From positions 952,001 through 1,016,000 of the forward strand of contig NZ_CP011393.1 of the NCBI RefSeq assembly GCF_001644665.1: a stretch of 64,000 nt of DNA. The letters run 5' to 3'. Position 1 is the first letter of the stretch; every line of letters starts with the position of its first letter. Below are positions 10,314 through 19,233 of this stretch, in pieces. The notes below the pieces were generated by a model. The model did not search any database, had not been told where the DNA came from, and saw nothing but the letters and a program-made list of their open reading frames with translations. Position numbers and translations under genes: made by a program. The DNA is from Fervidobacterium pennivorans (GTDB lineage: Bacteria; Thermotogota; Thermotogae; Thermotogales; Fervidobacteriaceae).

Positions 10314-10987
10314 AACACCTTCCCTTCTTCAATTATTTCTCCGTTTCTTACCTTAAAGATTTGTCCGTTTTCCATAGGTGTAAGCGAGTCCTCGACATCT
10401 TCTTGTGAATATACAAAAAATGATGTTTTGTCAGCTTTGTAATACAATGTAAAGTATTCGCTATCTCCAGTGTATATGCAACCAACGTATAATGACTTAT
10501 CTAACTCATCTAATAACAAAAAATTAATTCCACTAAAATCATGATTTTCGACGTACTTTTTCACATTATTAAGTAGACCTTCAAAGTCTTTGAAATCATG
10601 AATACTGAGGAAAAAATCATATGTATCGCTCTGAAAAAGATTAGCTTTGTTGGCATTTCTTATCGTACCATTGTGTGCAAGGTATCTACCTTCTATATAG
10701 AACGGATGGAGCTGCTGCAAGCCAACGGGAATACCTGGGGAAGCCTTACGTGCATGAATTATCCCAACCTCTCCCCGGAGTTTTTCGCAAAGCTTTCTAA
10801 AATCAGCGTCCTCATATATCGCCTTAGTTGATTTGTGCTCAAATTTTTCAAATTGACTTTGAATTATTAGACCATACCCATCATCATGCGGGGCTCCCCT
10901 GCCACGCTCCGCCATTACAGATACTTTATCAAATACTTCAACAATGCAAATATCATTCGACGATGAAAACGCAGCCATTCTACACAT
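10310..10987 (-). CDS. Class II glutamine amidotransferase-like protein
   Basis: A 225-residue protein of the Ntn-type glutamine amidotransferase superfamily (YafJ/EgtC-like, with no synthase domain attached). After removal of Met the N-terminal residue is Cys2 (MCRMAAFSS), the expected nucleophile; GEVGIIHARKAS and the FYIEGRYLAHNGTI segment match the glutaminase pocket of the family. It probably hydrolyses an amide or gamma-glutamyl bond; the substrate is unknown. The ATG at 10987 is chosen because GGGAGG lies 7 bases upstream and the catalytic Cys must be residue 2; a longer frame begins at 11002. It overlaps lysA by four bases, so the two are coupled. Confidence 0.85.
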   Translation of the reverse strand: MCRMAAFSSSNDICIVEVFDKVSVMAERGRGAPHDDGYGLIIQSQFEKFEHKSTKAIYEDADFRKLCEKLRGEVGIIHARKASPGIPVGLQQLHPFYIEGRYLAHNGTIRNANKANLFQSDTYDFFLSIHDFKDFEGLLNNVKKYVENHDFSGINFLLLDELDKSLYVGCIYTGDSEYFTLYYKADKTSFFVYSQEDVEDSLTPMENGQIFKVRNGEIIEEGKVF

Positions 10988-11086
10988 CGTAAACCCTCCC
11001 ACGGAGAATGGTCTTTTGTTTAAGATATTATACCATTAAAAATCATTTCGAACTAAATCGCGTCCCTTCTAGTCTAATACATCTAA

Positions 11087-11110
11087 GCGATAGCGAAGCT
11101 ATTGCTTTTT
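11087..11110 (+). terminator. Terminator-like hairpin in the divergent region before the diguanylate cyclase gene
   Basis: GCGATAGC and GCTATTGC form an 8-bp stem (one G-T pair) with a 3-base loop, followed by TTTTTGTTTT on the plus strand. There is no plus-strand gene upstream, and the promoter of the next gene begins just after it, so what it terminates is unclear. It may stop antisense or spurious transcription. Confidence 0.45.
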
Positions 11111-11113
11111 GTT

Positions 11114-11141
11114 TTGAGAATATAGGTCTGTGTGATAAAAT
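11114..11141 (+). promoter_or_regulatory. Promoter of the diguanylate cyclase gene
   Basis: TTGAGA, a 16-base spacer and TAAAAT, ending 34 bases upstream of the GTG start. A reasonable match to the sigma-70-type consensus. Confidence 0.55.
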
Positions 11142-11175
11142 AATAACGTCATGAACATTGTACATGTAAGGGGAT

Positions 11176-12750
11176 GTGGTAAGATTGAAGGAATACATCA
11201 GTTATTACTTTAAACCATTCTTTCTTGCAACATCGTTGTTTTTCTTATTACTTTTAAGCTTTCAATATTCATTAATTGTCGATGGTACAGAGATATATGG
11301 ATGGAAAGTGCTCAAGGATGAAAATAATATCTTCACAGAGAGCACACTGCCAAAAAGGTTCTACAAGACTTTAAGGAAGCCTTCCACAGTGGTTGTAAGA
11401 GCTTTGGTAAATCATAAAGCACAAGAAGAGAGGACAACAAGATATTTATATATACCACAGATAGATACGTCATATTTTGTTGTAAAAGTAGATGGCAAAG
11501 TAATAGGTAGTTTTGGATTCTCGGAAGATAGAACCGGACATGTGTGGTATCAGCCTTTTTTATTCCAGATTCCAGAAGATTTCAAAACCATCGAATTTGA
11601 GATATCAGGAGTCTATGAAATAGGAATCGACTTTCCAGTCAAAATCGTAAACGGTTCTCAACGCACCAAATATGCTATACTCCATTTTTTGACAGTCATT
11701 ATCGTTCCACTTTCAGCGGGATTGATTCTTACGCTATCTATAATACTGTACCTTCTTTCTAAGACAACGAGCGATATCAAACGGAAAATTTACTTGTCAC
11801 TATCAATAGCAAGCTTCCTTGGACACTTGTGGATGTTCGATTTATTGCCATTTCCAACACTTGGAACCTTACACTCGTTTCTAATACTAAGGAAGATATT
11901 TACTGCAAGTGCCTATTTAGGTTTTGCTTTCCTGATAAAGGGGATAGTTAACCAATATTTCGATAAGGTTAGATTTGCCGATAAATTAATGATGATTCTC
12001 AATCTCTTGGCTGCTCTTTCTATTTCGTTAGCACCTTCAAATTACCATTTGAAGATACTTACAAACAATATCGCATTCCTTCTTTTTGTAAACGCATTTT
12101 ATCTTATATCCGTTGCAGTAAAGACCTATTCTCCTACAATCTTTGGGTTTGTGCTCTTCTTCGTACTCACAATAATTCACGATGGTGCAGTGCTTTTCTT
12201 TTCAACGAACATGAAATTGCTTTCCCATTTTGGTATAATAGCACTCTTCTTCGGCTTTTCTTACATAATTGTCACTGAATATAGGGATATGACTGTAAGG
12301 ATTACTACAACATATTTGAAAAGCATCATGGACCCTCTTACTGGTGCATACAACAGGGGTATTTTGAGCGAACTAAGACTCTCACCTAAAGATACCATTG
12401 TTTATGTAGACATGGACAAATTCAAAATGATTAACGACAATTACGGACATGAAATTGGAGATGAAATTTTGAAACTGCTAGTAAGAACTATCAAGAACAA
12501 CGTTAGGACCAGTGACTGTATTGTAAGAATGGGAGGAGATGAATTCTTAGTTGTGTTAAAAGATTGTCCAGTAAGCAAGGCGAAGCAAATATTTTCCAAA
12601 GTACAAAACGAATTCACCAACTCTCATGAACTTAGACCTGTTTTTTCTTTCGGTGCTTCACAATATAATGGTAGTTTAAGTGACACAATTAGAGCTGTGG
12701 ACAAACTCATGTATGAAATGAAGGCTCAAAAATCTGGTCACAAAATATAA
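11176..12750 (+). CDS. Membrane diguanylate cyclase (7TM sensor plus GGDEF)
   Basis: A 524-residue protein. After an N-terminal membrane anchor (residues about 12-30) comes an extracytoplasmic jelly-roll-like domain (about 35-165), then about seven transmembrane helices (165-375) in a 7TMR-DISM-like arrangement, then a GGDEF domain. The active-site motif GGDEF is intact at 453-457. A product-inhibition I-site RxxD (R444-T-S-D447) sits exactly five residues before it, so the enzyme should make c-di-GMP and be feedback-inhibited. Its input is probably a carbohydrate or other small ligand outside the membrane. The start is a GTG close to the ribosome site AAGGGG; a TTG at 11185 is an alternative. 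The H-NOX chemoreceptor gene follows by 83 bases. Confidence 0.9.
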   Translation: MVRLKEYISYYFKPFFLATSLFFLLLLSFQYSLIVDGTEIYGWKVLKDENNIFTESTLPKRFYKTLRKPSTVVVRALVNHKAQEERTTRYLYIPQIDTSYFVVKVDGKVIGSFGFSEDRTGHVWYQPFLFQIPEDFKTIEFEISGVYEIGIDFPVKIVNGSQRTKYAILHFLTVIIVPLSAGLILTLSIILYLLSKTTSDIKRKIYLSLSIASFLGHLWMFDLLPFPTLGTLHSFLILRKIFTASAYLGFAFLIKGIVNQYFDKVRFADKLMMILNLLAALSISLAPSNYHLKILTNNIAFLLFVNAFYLISVAVKTYSPTIFGFVLFFVLTIIHDGAVLFFSTNMKLLSHFGIIALFFGFSYIIVTEYRDMTVRITTTYLKSIMDPLTGAYNRGILSELRLSPKDTIVYVDMDKFKMINDNYGHEIGDEILKLLVRTIKNNVRTSDCIVRMGGDEFLVVLKDCPVSKAKQIFSKVQNEFTNSHELRPVFSFGASQYNGSLSDTIRAVDKLMYEMKAQKSGHKI

Positions 12751-12765
12751 TAATATATAACTATC

Positions 12766-12792
12766 CGTGGTATAATAATGAACGTGGTATAA
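12766..12792 (+). promoter_or_regulatory. Repeated -10 region upstream of the H-NOX receptor gene
   Basis: The decamer CGTGGTATAA occurs twice, 17 bases apart (12766-12775 and 12783-12792). Each holds an extended -10 (TGG-TATAAT and TGG-TATAAA). No good -35 is seen. Either promoter could drive the receptor gene independently of the cyclase gene. Confidence 0.4.
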
Positions 12793-12833
12793 AAAAGAAA
12801 ATAAAATCACAAAAGGGAAAGGAGGAAAGGGAT

Positions 12834-14648
12834 ATGAAAAGCTTCGTGATGAATATTTGGATAAACACTTGGAAAAAATTGTACGGTGAGAGTGTTGTCA
12901 ATTCGCTAATCGAAGAGTTCAAAGTTGACACTTCGAAACTCATCATCCCAACACTGGACGTTCCTGATGATTTGGTCTTTCAGTTCTCTAAGAAATTAGC
13001 GCAAAGAGTTGGAAAAACATACGAAGAACTTTGGGAAGAGACCGGAAAAAACAATGTCAGGTCATTTTCGCAATTTTACCCAGGATACTTCAAAAAGGAC
13101 AACTGCATGTCGTTTCTAAGTGCAATGGATGGGGTTCATAGGGTTCTTACAAGAAGGATTTCCGGTGCAAAACCACCAAGGATAATTTTCAATTATATAG
13201 ACCCATATACGGCAATTATTAGATATCAATCCCACAGAGATTTCAGATATTACTTTTTGGGACTGCTCAAAGGTGCATCTGAGTTTTTCAATGACCCGAT
13301 TGAAATAGAAATACTTGACCAGGGTTCTTCATCTTCGGGAAGCTTCGTCGAAGTAAAGGTCCGCTCAACGAAACCGTACGGTAAGACTATAAGCTTGAAA
13401 AGCTACCGAGCTTTGAGTTTGTGGACTTTAAAAGACTTCATTACAACCTATACAATAATATTCCCTGTATTTACATTCGTCGCCACTTTCCTTTTGACCA
13501 AATTCTTCGGACCACTTATTGGAGCAACTTTAACTTCGATACTTGCACTCATTGGCGTTATGTTTGGATTGAAAGATTTCAGAAAAGGTCTTGATGGACT
13601 AAAAGAGATTAGCAAAGTTTACAAACAAAAAGATTTTAATACTCTGGTACAAATAAAAGGTGAAAGAAACTTCGAAGAAGTCTCTAAAATTAATTCAGAG
13701 GCCATCAATGAGCTTAGAGAATTCTTAGTAGGCATCCAGGGAGACACAGAAGAACTTATGAACTTCTCCAAGAAAACCTTAGAATCTTCGGAAACGGTAC
13801 TTGAACAAATCGATACCATGAAGGAACTATCAAAACAAGTTGCTGATACTGCCGTTCAAATTAGTAACGATGCTGAAAGAATTTCGGAAACCGTGGCGTC
13901 AAACGTTGATACAATTACACGAACGATAAACGAGCAAAATCAAATTATTCACGATTTAAACTTAGCTGTTGAGAAAATAATTAACGCTGCAAAGAGTGTA
14001 GAACACTCAGCAAATGGTATGAAGACTATGAGCAGTGATTTTGAAACTATAGCAAGTGAAAGCGAGCAACTAAGAAATCAAGCAAGCGCAATTATGGAAA
14101 TCGCAAGCACTGTTATGAGTATCGCCGAACAGACAAACTTACTAGCTCTGAACGCCGCGATAGAAGCAGCAAGAAGTGGAGAAGCAGGAAGAGGCTTTGC
14201 TGTAGTCGCAGACGAAATAAGGAAACTTGCTGAGGAAAGTAAAGCTTCCGCTGTGAAAATCTCTCAATTTTTGTCCTCGGTTTCCAATGGAATTGATAGA
14301 CTCAGTCAGAGTATAATCAAAGGATACGAAGAATTGAAAGCACAATCGCAAATACTTGCCCAAAGTGCTACTGAAAGCAAGGAGTCCAGTAACATCATCT
14401 CACAAATTACGCAACAACTCAATTCTTTGGTATCAACTCTAAACTCAGAAACTGAGAAACTCGAAAGCATAACAACAAGTATCCAAAATCTACTTGCTAT
14501 TTCGGAAGAAAGTTCAGCTACTGCCGAAGAAATCAGTGCATCGATTCAGCGGTTCCTAGATGAAATAAACAATGTCTTTGCAAATGTGAAACAGACCATC
14601 AATCTTTTAAACATGATACAAGATAATTTCAAAGACATAAAAATATAA
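12834..14648 (+). CDS. H-NOX-domain methyl-accepting chemotaxis protein
   Basis: A 604-residue receptor. Residues 1-185 are a heme nitric oxide/oxygen binding (H-NOX) domain. The numbering matches the Thermoanaerobacter domain exactly: proximal heme ligand H102, P115, and the propionate-binding YxSxR motif as Y131-Q-S133-H-R135. The distal pocket has Y140, W9 and N74, the hydrogen-bond set associated with stable oxygen binding. Two hydrophobic helices (about 200-248) form a membrane hairpin with almost no outside loop, so sensing is cytoplasmic. A coiled coil and methyl-accepting signalling domain follow, with the conserved tip [19 protein letters not shown]. It should control CheA kinase in response to O2 or NO. 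It has a strong ribosome site (AAAGGAGGAAAGG) and follows the diguanylate cyclase gene. Confidence 0.95.
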   Translation: MKSFVMNIWINTWKKLYGESVVNSLIEEFKVDTSKLIIPTLDVPDDLVFQFSKKLAQRVGKTYEELWEETGKNNVRSFSQFYPGYFKKDNCMSFLSAMDGVHRVLTRRISGAKPPRIIFNYIDPYTAIIRYQSHRDFRYYFLGLLKGASEFFNDPIEIEILDQGSSSSGSFVEVKVRSTKPYGKTISLKSYRALSLWTLKDFITTYTIIFPVFTFVATFLLTKFFGPLIGATLTSILALIGVMFGLKDFRKGLDGLKEISKVYKQKDFNTLVQIKGERNFEEVSKINSEAINELREFLVGIQGDTEELMNFSKKTLESSETVLEQIDTMKELSKQVADTAVQISNDAERISETVASNVDTITRTINEQNQIIHDLNLAVEKIINAAKSVEHSANGMKTMSSDFETIASESEQLRNQASAIMEIASTVMSIAEQTNLLALNAAIEAARSGEAGRGFAVVADEIRKLAEESKASAVKISQFLSSVSNGIDRLSQSIIKGYEELKAQSQILAQSATESKESSNIISQITQQLNSLVSTLNSETEKLESITTSIQNLLAISEESSATAEEISASIQRFLDEINNVFANVKQTINLLNMIQDNFKDIKI

Positions 14649-14651
14649 GAC

Positions 14652-14680
14652 TTGCAAAATTTAAAAGAAAGTGGTAATAT
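14652..14680 (+). promoter_or_regulatory. Promoter of rpmE
   Basis: TTGCAA, a 17-base spacer and TAATAT, starting four bases after the receptor stop codon and about 50 bases before rpmE. A strong match to the sigma-70-type consensus. Confidence 0.65.
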
Positions 14681-14728
14681 ATAACGTGAATTTATACAGT
14701 CAAAAATCACTTGGGAGAGGTGAGTGAG

Positions 14729-14941
14729 TTGAGAAAGGGTATCCACCCAGAGATGAGGCTATTAACAGTTAAGTGTGCATGTGGTGCGGAGCACAAGATT
14801 TGGACAACAAAAGAACAACTCAAAGTTGACGTATGTTCAAATTGCCATCCACTATACAAAGGAAGTGGAGGTGTTGGATTAATAGTCGACACTGAAGGTC
14901 GTGTTCAGAAATTCAAGAAAAAGTACGAAGGCAAGTATTGA
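14729..14941 (+). CDS. rpmE: 50S ribosomal protein L31
   Basis: A 70-residue protein, [19 protein letters not shown] onwards. The zinc-ribbon cysteines are kept (CACG and CSNC), so this is the zinc-binding form of L31. The start is a TTG at 14729, 6 bases after GAGAGGTG; the frame stays open upstream to 14711 but homologs begin at MRKGIHP. The S1 gene follows 48 bases later and is likely co-transcribed. Confidence 0.96.
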   Translation: MRKGIHPEMRLLTVKCACGAEHKIWTTKEQLKVDVCSNCHPLYKGSGGVGLIVDTEGRVQKFKKKYEGKY

Positions 14942-14989
14942 TAGTTTGATATTTTTCTCCAATCTAATCTTTCAGGAGGGTTACATTTT

Positions 14990-15352
14990 ATGGAAGTTGG
15001 CCAAGTTGTAAAAGGCAAAGTAACAGAGGTACTCAAATTCGGAGCAAACGTTGAACTAGAAAACGGAGAAAAGGGGTTCATCCATATTTCAAAGATTTCT
15101 AACCAGTATGTACAGAAAGTCGAAGATTTTCTCAAAGTTGGTCAGGAGATTGAAGCAAAGATAATAGGAAAGGGTAAGGACGGCAAGTGGGAACTATCAC
15201 TCAAAGAAGAAACAACAAAGATGAGTGACGCTGAACTGAAGAAAGAAGAGTTTGAAAAGAAACTCCAAAAGTTCTTAAAAGACAGCCAAAAGACTTACTC
15301 GGAATACAAAAAGAGACTTGACAAAAAACAGGGCGTAACGAAGAGAAGATAA
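14990..15352 (+). CDS. S1-domain RNA-binding protein
   Basis: A 120-residue protein with one S1 RNA-binding domain at residues 1-70 (VGQVVKGKVTEVLKFGANVE, then GFIHISKIS) and a charged lysine/glutamate-rich helical tail. It resembles the small general-stress S1 proteins (YabR/GSP13 type) that bind the ribosome or mRNA. No catalytic domain is attached. The ribosome site AGGAGGG lies 7 bases before ATG. It ends 30 bases before a strong hairpin terminator. Confidence 0.9.
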   Translation: MEVGQVVKGKVTEVLKFGANVELENGEKGFIHISKISNQYVQKVEDFLKVGQEIEAKIIGKGKDGKWELSLKEETTKMSDAELKKEEFEKKLQKFLKDSQKTYSEYKKRLDKKQGVTKRR

Positions 15353-15382
15353 AGCAAGAAGGTTCATAGATAACAACTAATA

Positions 15383-15410
15383 AAAGGGGTGCAATGTGCA
15401 CCCCTTTGTT
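15383..15410. terminator. Bidirectional terminator between the S1 gene and the MFS gene
   Basis: AAAGGGGTGCA and TGCACCCCTTT form a perfect 11-bp stem with a 3-base loop, followed by TTTGTTTAT on plus and TTTTATTA on minus. The two flanking genes converge on it. Confidence 0.85.
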
Positions 15411-15452
15411 TATGACTAACTTTTGCGTTCGTATGTCTAAAATCTGAAGGTT

Positions 15453-16655
15453 CTATACTGTGGTCTGTTTTTTAATCATAATCGACAAATATAATAGCAA
15501 AACAGCTGCGAGCAACTGTGTAAAGAGGGCAAGATATATAAGATAAAACCTGTTGATGGCGTATAAAATCCCAAGCACAGCACTTCCTATAAACCAGGCT
15601 ACGCCAAAAATAGCGTTGAAGAACCCGTATGCCGTTCCTCTAATTTCCGAACTCACAAGCTTAGCTACTGTAGCTTTCATTATTGATTCATTTGCTCCCA
15701 TGCCAATACCCCAAAGCACGGAACCTAAAAATACCGCTTCTTTTGACATTCCAAACGAGAAAAACGCGTAAAATGAGGTAATAAACGATGCAAAAGCCAT
15801 GATTACTATTCCAAATTTATCAAAAAGTCTACCAAATATTAAACTTGCGAAAGCATCTACAATCATGGCAATCATGTACGCTACAGGAATTAGCACGGGA
15901 GATAATATTTTGTTGCTCTGAACATGGTAGCCAATTAGCGCAAAATCGGCGAAACCAAAAGCGATGAGAGAAATTGAGATAAGGTATAAATAAAAAGCTT
16001 TGTCAAACTTGACATTCCTTGCCTTGGACTGGTTTTTTTCCATTTTATCCGGTTCAGGTACCAGAATCCTTGCCACCGTAATAATTCCTATAGTTATCAA
16101 AGCTGGAAATAACAGAAAACCAAAGGCTTTACGATAAGCATCTACAGTTTCAAGTTTTATGTTTTGTGCTATTGTTACACTCATAACGAAAGGACCAATG
16201 GTCGCACCGATTTGGTCCAGGAATTCTTCTATAGCGAAGGTTGTTCCATAACCAAGTTGGCTTCCTGCAAAAGATGTAATCGTATCTTTTGCAGGCTTTC
16301 TCAAAGCCTTTCCTACTCGCTCTAAAATAATTAAAATGGCAGCTGTATACCAATGCTTTGTCAAAGCCAATGTTGGAATTACAAACAGGTTCATTGAATA
16401 ACCTAGTATTGCAAAAAACCAGTACTTACGTGTCTTATCGACCAGTCTTCCAGTTAAAAACCTTAGAGTATACCCTAAGAGTTCGCCAAATCCTGCAATA
16501 CTGCTCACAACAACGGCAGTTGCTCCGAGCAAACCAAGATAAGGACCTACCAAACTCCTTGCGCCTTCGTAAGTAATATCGCTAAATAAACTTACCAATC
16601 CCATCAAAATTACAAAGTAAAGGGCTTTCCTTTTTTGAGGAAGTTCGTTATCCAT
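15453..16655 (-). CDS. Major facilitator superfamily transporter
   Basis: A 400-residue protein with about twelve hydrophobic segments typical of MFS carriers. The loop after helix 2 has LTGRLVDKTRKYW and the matching loop in the second half has LIFGRLFDKFG, both versions of the MFS GxLaDrxGrk motif. Drug or metabolite efflux is the most likely role given the TetR gene 30 bases upstream, but substrate cannot be told. The ATG at 16655 is preferred because GGTGAGGTGA precedes it by 8 bases; the frame extends to 16676. It is the last gene of the radical SAM/TetR/MFS cluster. Confidence 0.9.
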   Translation of the reverse strand: MDNELPQKRKALYFVILMGLVSLFSDITYEGARSLVGPYLGLLGATAVVVSSIAGFGELLGYTLRFLTGRLVDKTRKYWFFAILGYSMNLFVIPTLALTKHWYTAAILIILERVGKALRKPAKDTITSFAGSQLGYGTTFAIEEFLDQIGATIGPFVMSVTIAQNIKLETVDAYRKAFGFLLFPALITIGIITVARILVPEPDKMEKNQSKARNVKFDKAFYLYLISISLIAFGFADFALIGYHVQSNKILSPVLIPVAYMIAMIVDAFASLIFGRLFDKFGIVIMAFASFITSFYAFFSFGMSKEAVFLGSVLWGIGMGANESIMKATVAKLVSSEIRGTAYGFFNAIFGVAWFIGSAVLGILYAINRFYLIYLALFTQLLAAVLLLYLSIMIKKQTTV

Positions 16656-16685
16656 GTTTAAATTCACCTCACCCATTACTGGAAC

Positions 16686-17252
16686 TTAGTGCTCTACCTT
16701 TTCTTTGAGAATAACTTTCAGCAGAAATTCTTCAACACTTTTAATAAGGCTTTTACGAGGAATAGAATCAACCGTTGAGATAATCTCAGTCGCAGTGGAA
16801 GGTTCGATATCGTTCAAAACATTTTCCTGCTTACCTCTTTCAAAAATCTTTTCTAATCTATTAAGCAAACTAACATACTTACCTTTTGCTCTTGATAAAC
16901 TTTCCCCGTTTTCCAGAACGTTCATTCGCTCGCGCGCAATTAATCTACTCAACTCTGATTTATTCAGTGTAAATTCAACGTATTTCTTTATTAGTTTCTT
17001 TATTGCTCCGGCTATACTCTTTTCATTTTCAACTTCTGGGAACAGTTCTTTCTCAAGTTCCTCGATAACTCCTATCCAAACTTCTTCGAACAAAACTTCC
17101 TTGCTCTCAAAGTAATAATAAATAAGGGACTTGCGCACGCCAGAGGCCTGCGCAATGTCCTCCATACTAACACCATCGTATCCTTTTTCAGCAAACAATT
17201 TCCTTGCAGCTTCTAAGATTTTCTTTCTAGTTTCCTGCGAACGACTACTCAA
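16686..17252 (-). CDS. TetR/AcrR family transcriptional regulator
   Basis: About 188 residues with a canonical TetR helix-turn-helix: ILEAARKLFAEKGYDGVSM, DIAQASGVRKSLIYYYF and KEVLFEEV. The C-terminal ligand domain is variable. It probably represses its own operon (radical SAM gene upstream, MFS gene downstream) and responds to the transported compound. The TTG at 17252 is chosen since GGGGG lies 8 bases upstream; an ATG at 17276 keeps the same frame but has no ribosome site. A candidate operator is at 18800-18815. Confidence 0.93.
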   Translation of the reverse strand: MSSRSQETRKKILEAARKLFAEKGYDGVSMEDIAQASGVRKSLIYYYFESKEVLFEEVWIGVIEELEKELFPEVENEKSIAGAIKKLIKKYVEFTLNKSELSRLIARERMNVLENGESLSRAKGKYVSLLNRLEKIFERGKQENVLNDIEPSTATEIISTVDSIPRKSLIKSVEEFLLKVILKEKVEH

Positions 17253-17310
17253 TTTAAGCGCCCCCGAGTTGGTCATATTAAAGTGATATAAGTTTTAAAT
17301 TTCACAGACT

Positions 17311-18759
17311 TTATAAAGCCATCTTCTTATCAACTTTCAGCGCTTCTTCTTTGTTGGCGTATCTCTTCATCCTCGTTTCGTAGTTGTAAATACCCCTGTT
17401 AACTGGGTATCTTTCCACGTATCCGTATTCGTACCAGAGCTTATCAGCATACTTTTTCCATTCTTCTGCGAGTTTATCAAGCTCCGGAGCAAGCTCTGTA
17501 ATTGTCTTTTCAGAACCTTCGTGCTGTGGAATTGCGTTGAAATTCTTAACCATCGCTCTGAAAACCTTTGGATTATCGATAATTGGACATGGTCTGAAAA
17601 GATTGTTGGAGAATGGAATTGCCCTCTTATAAGCTTCAAAGAACGGTGACTTAAATATCTCAAGCAATGTCTTTTCCCTAATGCTGTCCACTGCAAACTG
17701 TTGGAACACGCATGGTTCAACGTATCCTTTTGCATTCACGTGGAAATACTTTGCACCTGCTGAGAGACAACCGTGTGTTAAGAATCCGTGGTTCCAGAAG
17801 TCTGCAACAAATGCGAACCTTCCGCTCAGCCTCATTTGTTCAGTCTTAAAGAACCTTTCATACCTTTGCTGCGGGGTTGGAACAAGGTCCATAACAGGGT
17901 CTTGACCAACAGGCATGAATTGATAAATCCACACATATTCCACACCGTTTTCTTCAAGAAAGTCCCAGAATTCATCTTTCATAATGATATCGTGGTTCAT
18001 TCGTGTGGCCGTAACACTTGCTCCAAATGGAACTCCGTATCTTCTCAATCTATCCCATGTATTAAGAATTGCTCTGAAAACTCCGTGCCCTCTTCTCCAA
18101 TCCGTTTCATTTTCGAACCCTTCCACGGATATAGATATTGTCGCGTTTCCAAGTTCTGCAAGTTTTTTAGCTTTCTCTTCTGTTATCAAAATTCCATTGG
18201 AGTAAATCATGAAGTAGTGCTCGCTAAATTCCTCCAATATCTCCATGAGATGTGGCCAGTAGAAAGGTTCTCCACCGGTAATAACCCAGAAGTAAATTCC
18301 GAGTTCTTCTCCTTGTTTTAAAACACTTCGAACTTCATCTTTTGTAAGCTCATACTTTCTTCCGTACAATCCAGCGTAACATCCTACACAGTTAAGGTTA
18401 CATGCATAGGTTGGGCTTATAACTCCGAGTTTTGGAAGAACGACTTTGTGTTCGTGCATCAGTTTTTGTCTGAGAGGTTCACCAATTGCAAATTCATTAA
18501 TAATAAGGTTGTTTATGATTTTTTCAACAGCCTTAGGAGAAGATTTCTGGAAAATCTCAACCCATTTTCTAATCATCGGGTGTTCCTCTTGAGCCATCAA
18601 TCCAAGTTTCTTCAAACCGCTCTTTGCTGGCTCTTTACTAAGTGCCGACGCTGTGAATAAAAGCTTGGCAAACGTTTGAGTATCCGCCTTTCTTACAACG
18701 CTGGCTACTAACTTACCGGCCTGATGATAAAACATACCTTTCAAACCACCAACTGCCAT
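17311..18759 (-). CDS. Radical SAM protein with SPASM-like C-terminal region
   Basis: A 482-residue radical SAM enzyme. The [4Fe-4S]-SAM motif CxxxCxxC is C120-NLN-C124-VG-C127. GGEP (SAM amino-group binding) follows near residue 161. The C-terminal part has cysteines in GCLSAGAK, VEPCVFQ and RPCPII, spaced like auxiliary-cluster (SPASM/twitch) cysteines. An unusual 115-residue helical extension precedes the core. SPASM proteins modify peptides or make cofactors; no precursor-peptide gene is visible here. It heads a minus-strand cluster with a TetR gene 34 bases downstream. The ATG has AAGGAGGGG upstream. Confidence 0.88.
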   Translation of the reverse strand: MAVGGLKGMFYHQAGKLVASVVRKADTQTFAKLLFTASALSKEPAKSGLKKLGLMAQEEHPMIRKWVEIFQKSSPKAVEKIINNLIINEFAIGEPLRQKLMHEHKVVLPKLGVISPTYACNLNCVGCYAGLYGRKYELTKDEVRSVLKQGEELGIYFWVITGGEPFYWPHLMEILEEFSEHYFMIYSNGILITEEKAKKLAELGNATISISVEGFENETDWRRGHGVFRAILNTWDRLRRYGVPFGASVTATRMNHDIIMKDEFWDFLEENGVEYVWIYQFMPVGQDPVMDLVPTPQQRYERFFKTEQMRLSGRFAFVADFWNHGFLTHGCLSAGAKYFHVNAKGYVEPCVFQQFAVDSIREKTLLEIFKSPFFEAYKRAIPFSNNLFRPCPIIDNPKVFRAMVKNFNAIPQHEGSEKTITELAPELDKLAEEWKKYADKLWYEYGYVERYPVNRGIYNYETRMKRYANKEEALKVDKKMAL

Positions 18760-18799
18760 AACCTAACCCCTCCTTCTCAATATGAAAAGCAATATTTTA

Positions 18800-18815
18800 T
18801 TGACCGTTCAGTCAA
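18800..18815. promoter_or_regulatory. Candidate TetR operator upstream of the radical SAM gene
   Basis: TTGACCGTTCAGTCAA is an imperfect 16-bp palindrome (6 of 8 pairs match) with TTGAC/GTCAA arms, 41 bases before the radical SAM start codon. Size and position suit a TetR site. The link to the TetR gene of this operon is inference. Confidence 0.45.
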
Positions 18816-18902
18816 ATTTTACACCTTGTCCTTAGGAATTAATATTTCTATGTAGTTACAACTTAGTAACTTTTTGCAACTGGTAGCATATTTTGGAAAA
18901 AT

Positions 18903-18922
18903 TTGACTATAATTATAGTCAA
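18903..18922. promoter_or_regulatory. Perfect 20-bp palindrome over the antitoxin-gene promoter
   Basis: TTGACTATAATTATAGTCAA reads the same on both strands. It contains a TATAAT -10 element and ends just before the ribosome site AAGGAGG of the Phd/YefM-type gene. Antitoxins of this family bind palindromes at their own promoters, so this is very likely the autoregulatory operator. Confidence 0.7.
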
Positions 18923-18934
18923 GGAGGTCAATGT

Positions 18935-19228
18935 ATGAGAGTAAAGCAAGATTTTTACTCGCTGGCAGAAGCGAAAGCAAAGTTTTCAAAAGTGGTTGAT
19001 GATGCTCTTTCAAAGGATATAATAATCACCAGAAATGGGAAACCGGCGGTTGTAATCATATCGTATGAAAAATACACAAAGATAATGGACTTTGTTGACA
19101 AAGTTTGGGAGCTGTACTTGCTTGATCTCGGTGACCCTTCGTTGTTTAAAGAGTTGAAATTGGAAGAAATCTTCGAATTTGAAGAAATAGAAGATTCTGA
19201 AGAACAACAAAAAGAAGAGGAGGTATAA
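18935..19228 (+). CDS. Phd/YefM family antitoxin-like regulator (no toxin partner)
   Basis: A 97-residue protein. Residues 8-55 form the Phd/YefM DNA-binding domain: YSLAEAKAKFSKVVDDAL, then IITRNGKPAVVIISYEKY. The C-terminal half is acidic (LKLEEIFEFEEIEDSEEQQKEEEV) and does not resemble a known toxin-binding segment that I can name. No RelE, Doc or PIN gene follows; instead a sugar-type ABC ATPase begins 5 bases after its stop codon. It may act as a plain repressor of that operon. ATG 18935 is preceded by AAGGAGG and by the palindrome at 18903-18922. Confidence 0.85.
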   Translation: MRVKQDFYSLAEAKAKFSKVVDDALSKDIIITRNGKPAVVIISYEKYTKIMDFVDKVWELYLLDLGDPSLFKELKLEEIFEFEEIEDSEEQQKEEEV

Positions 19229-19233
19229 CACGT

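Noticed and set aside
18760-19233. Possible toxin gene beside the antitoxin-like gene
   Set aside because: Both strands were read; the only other frames are short shadows with no RelE, Doc, HicA or PIN features.
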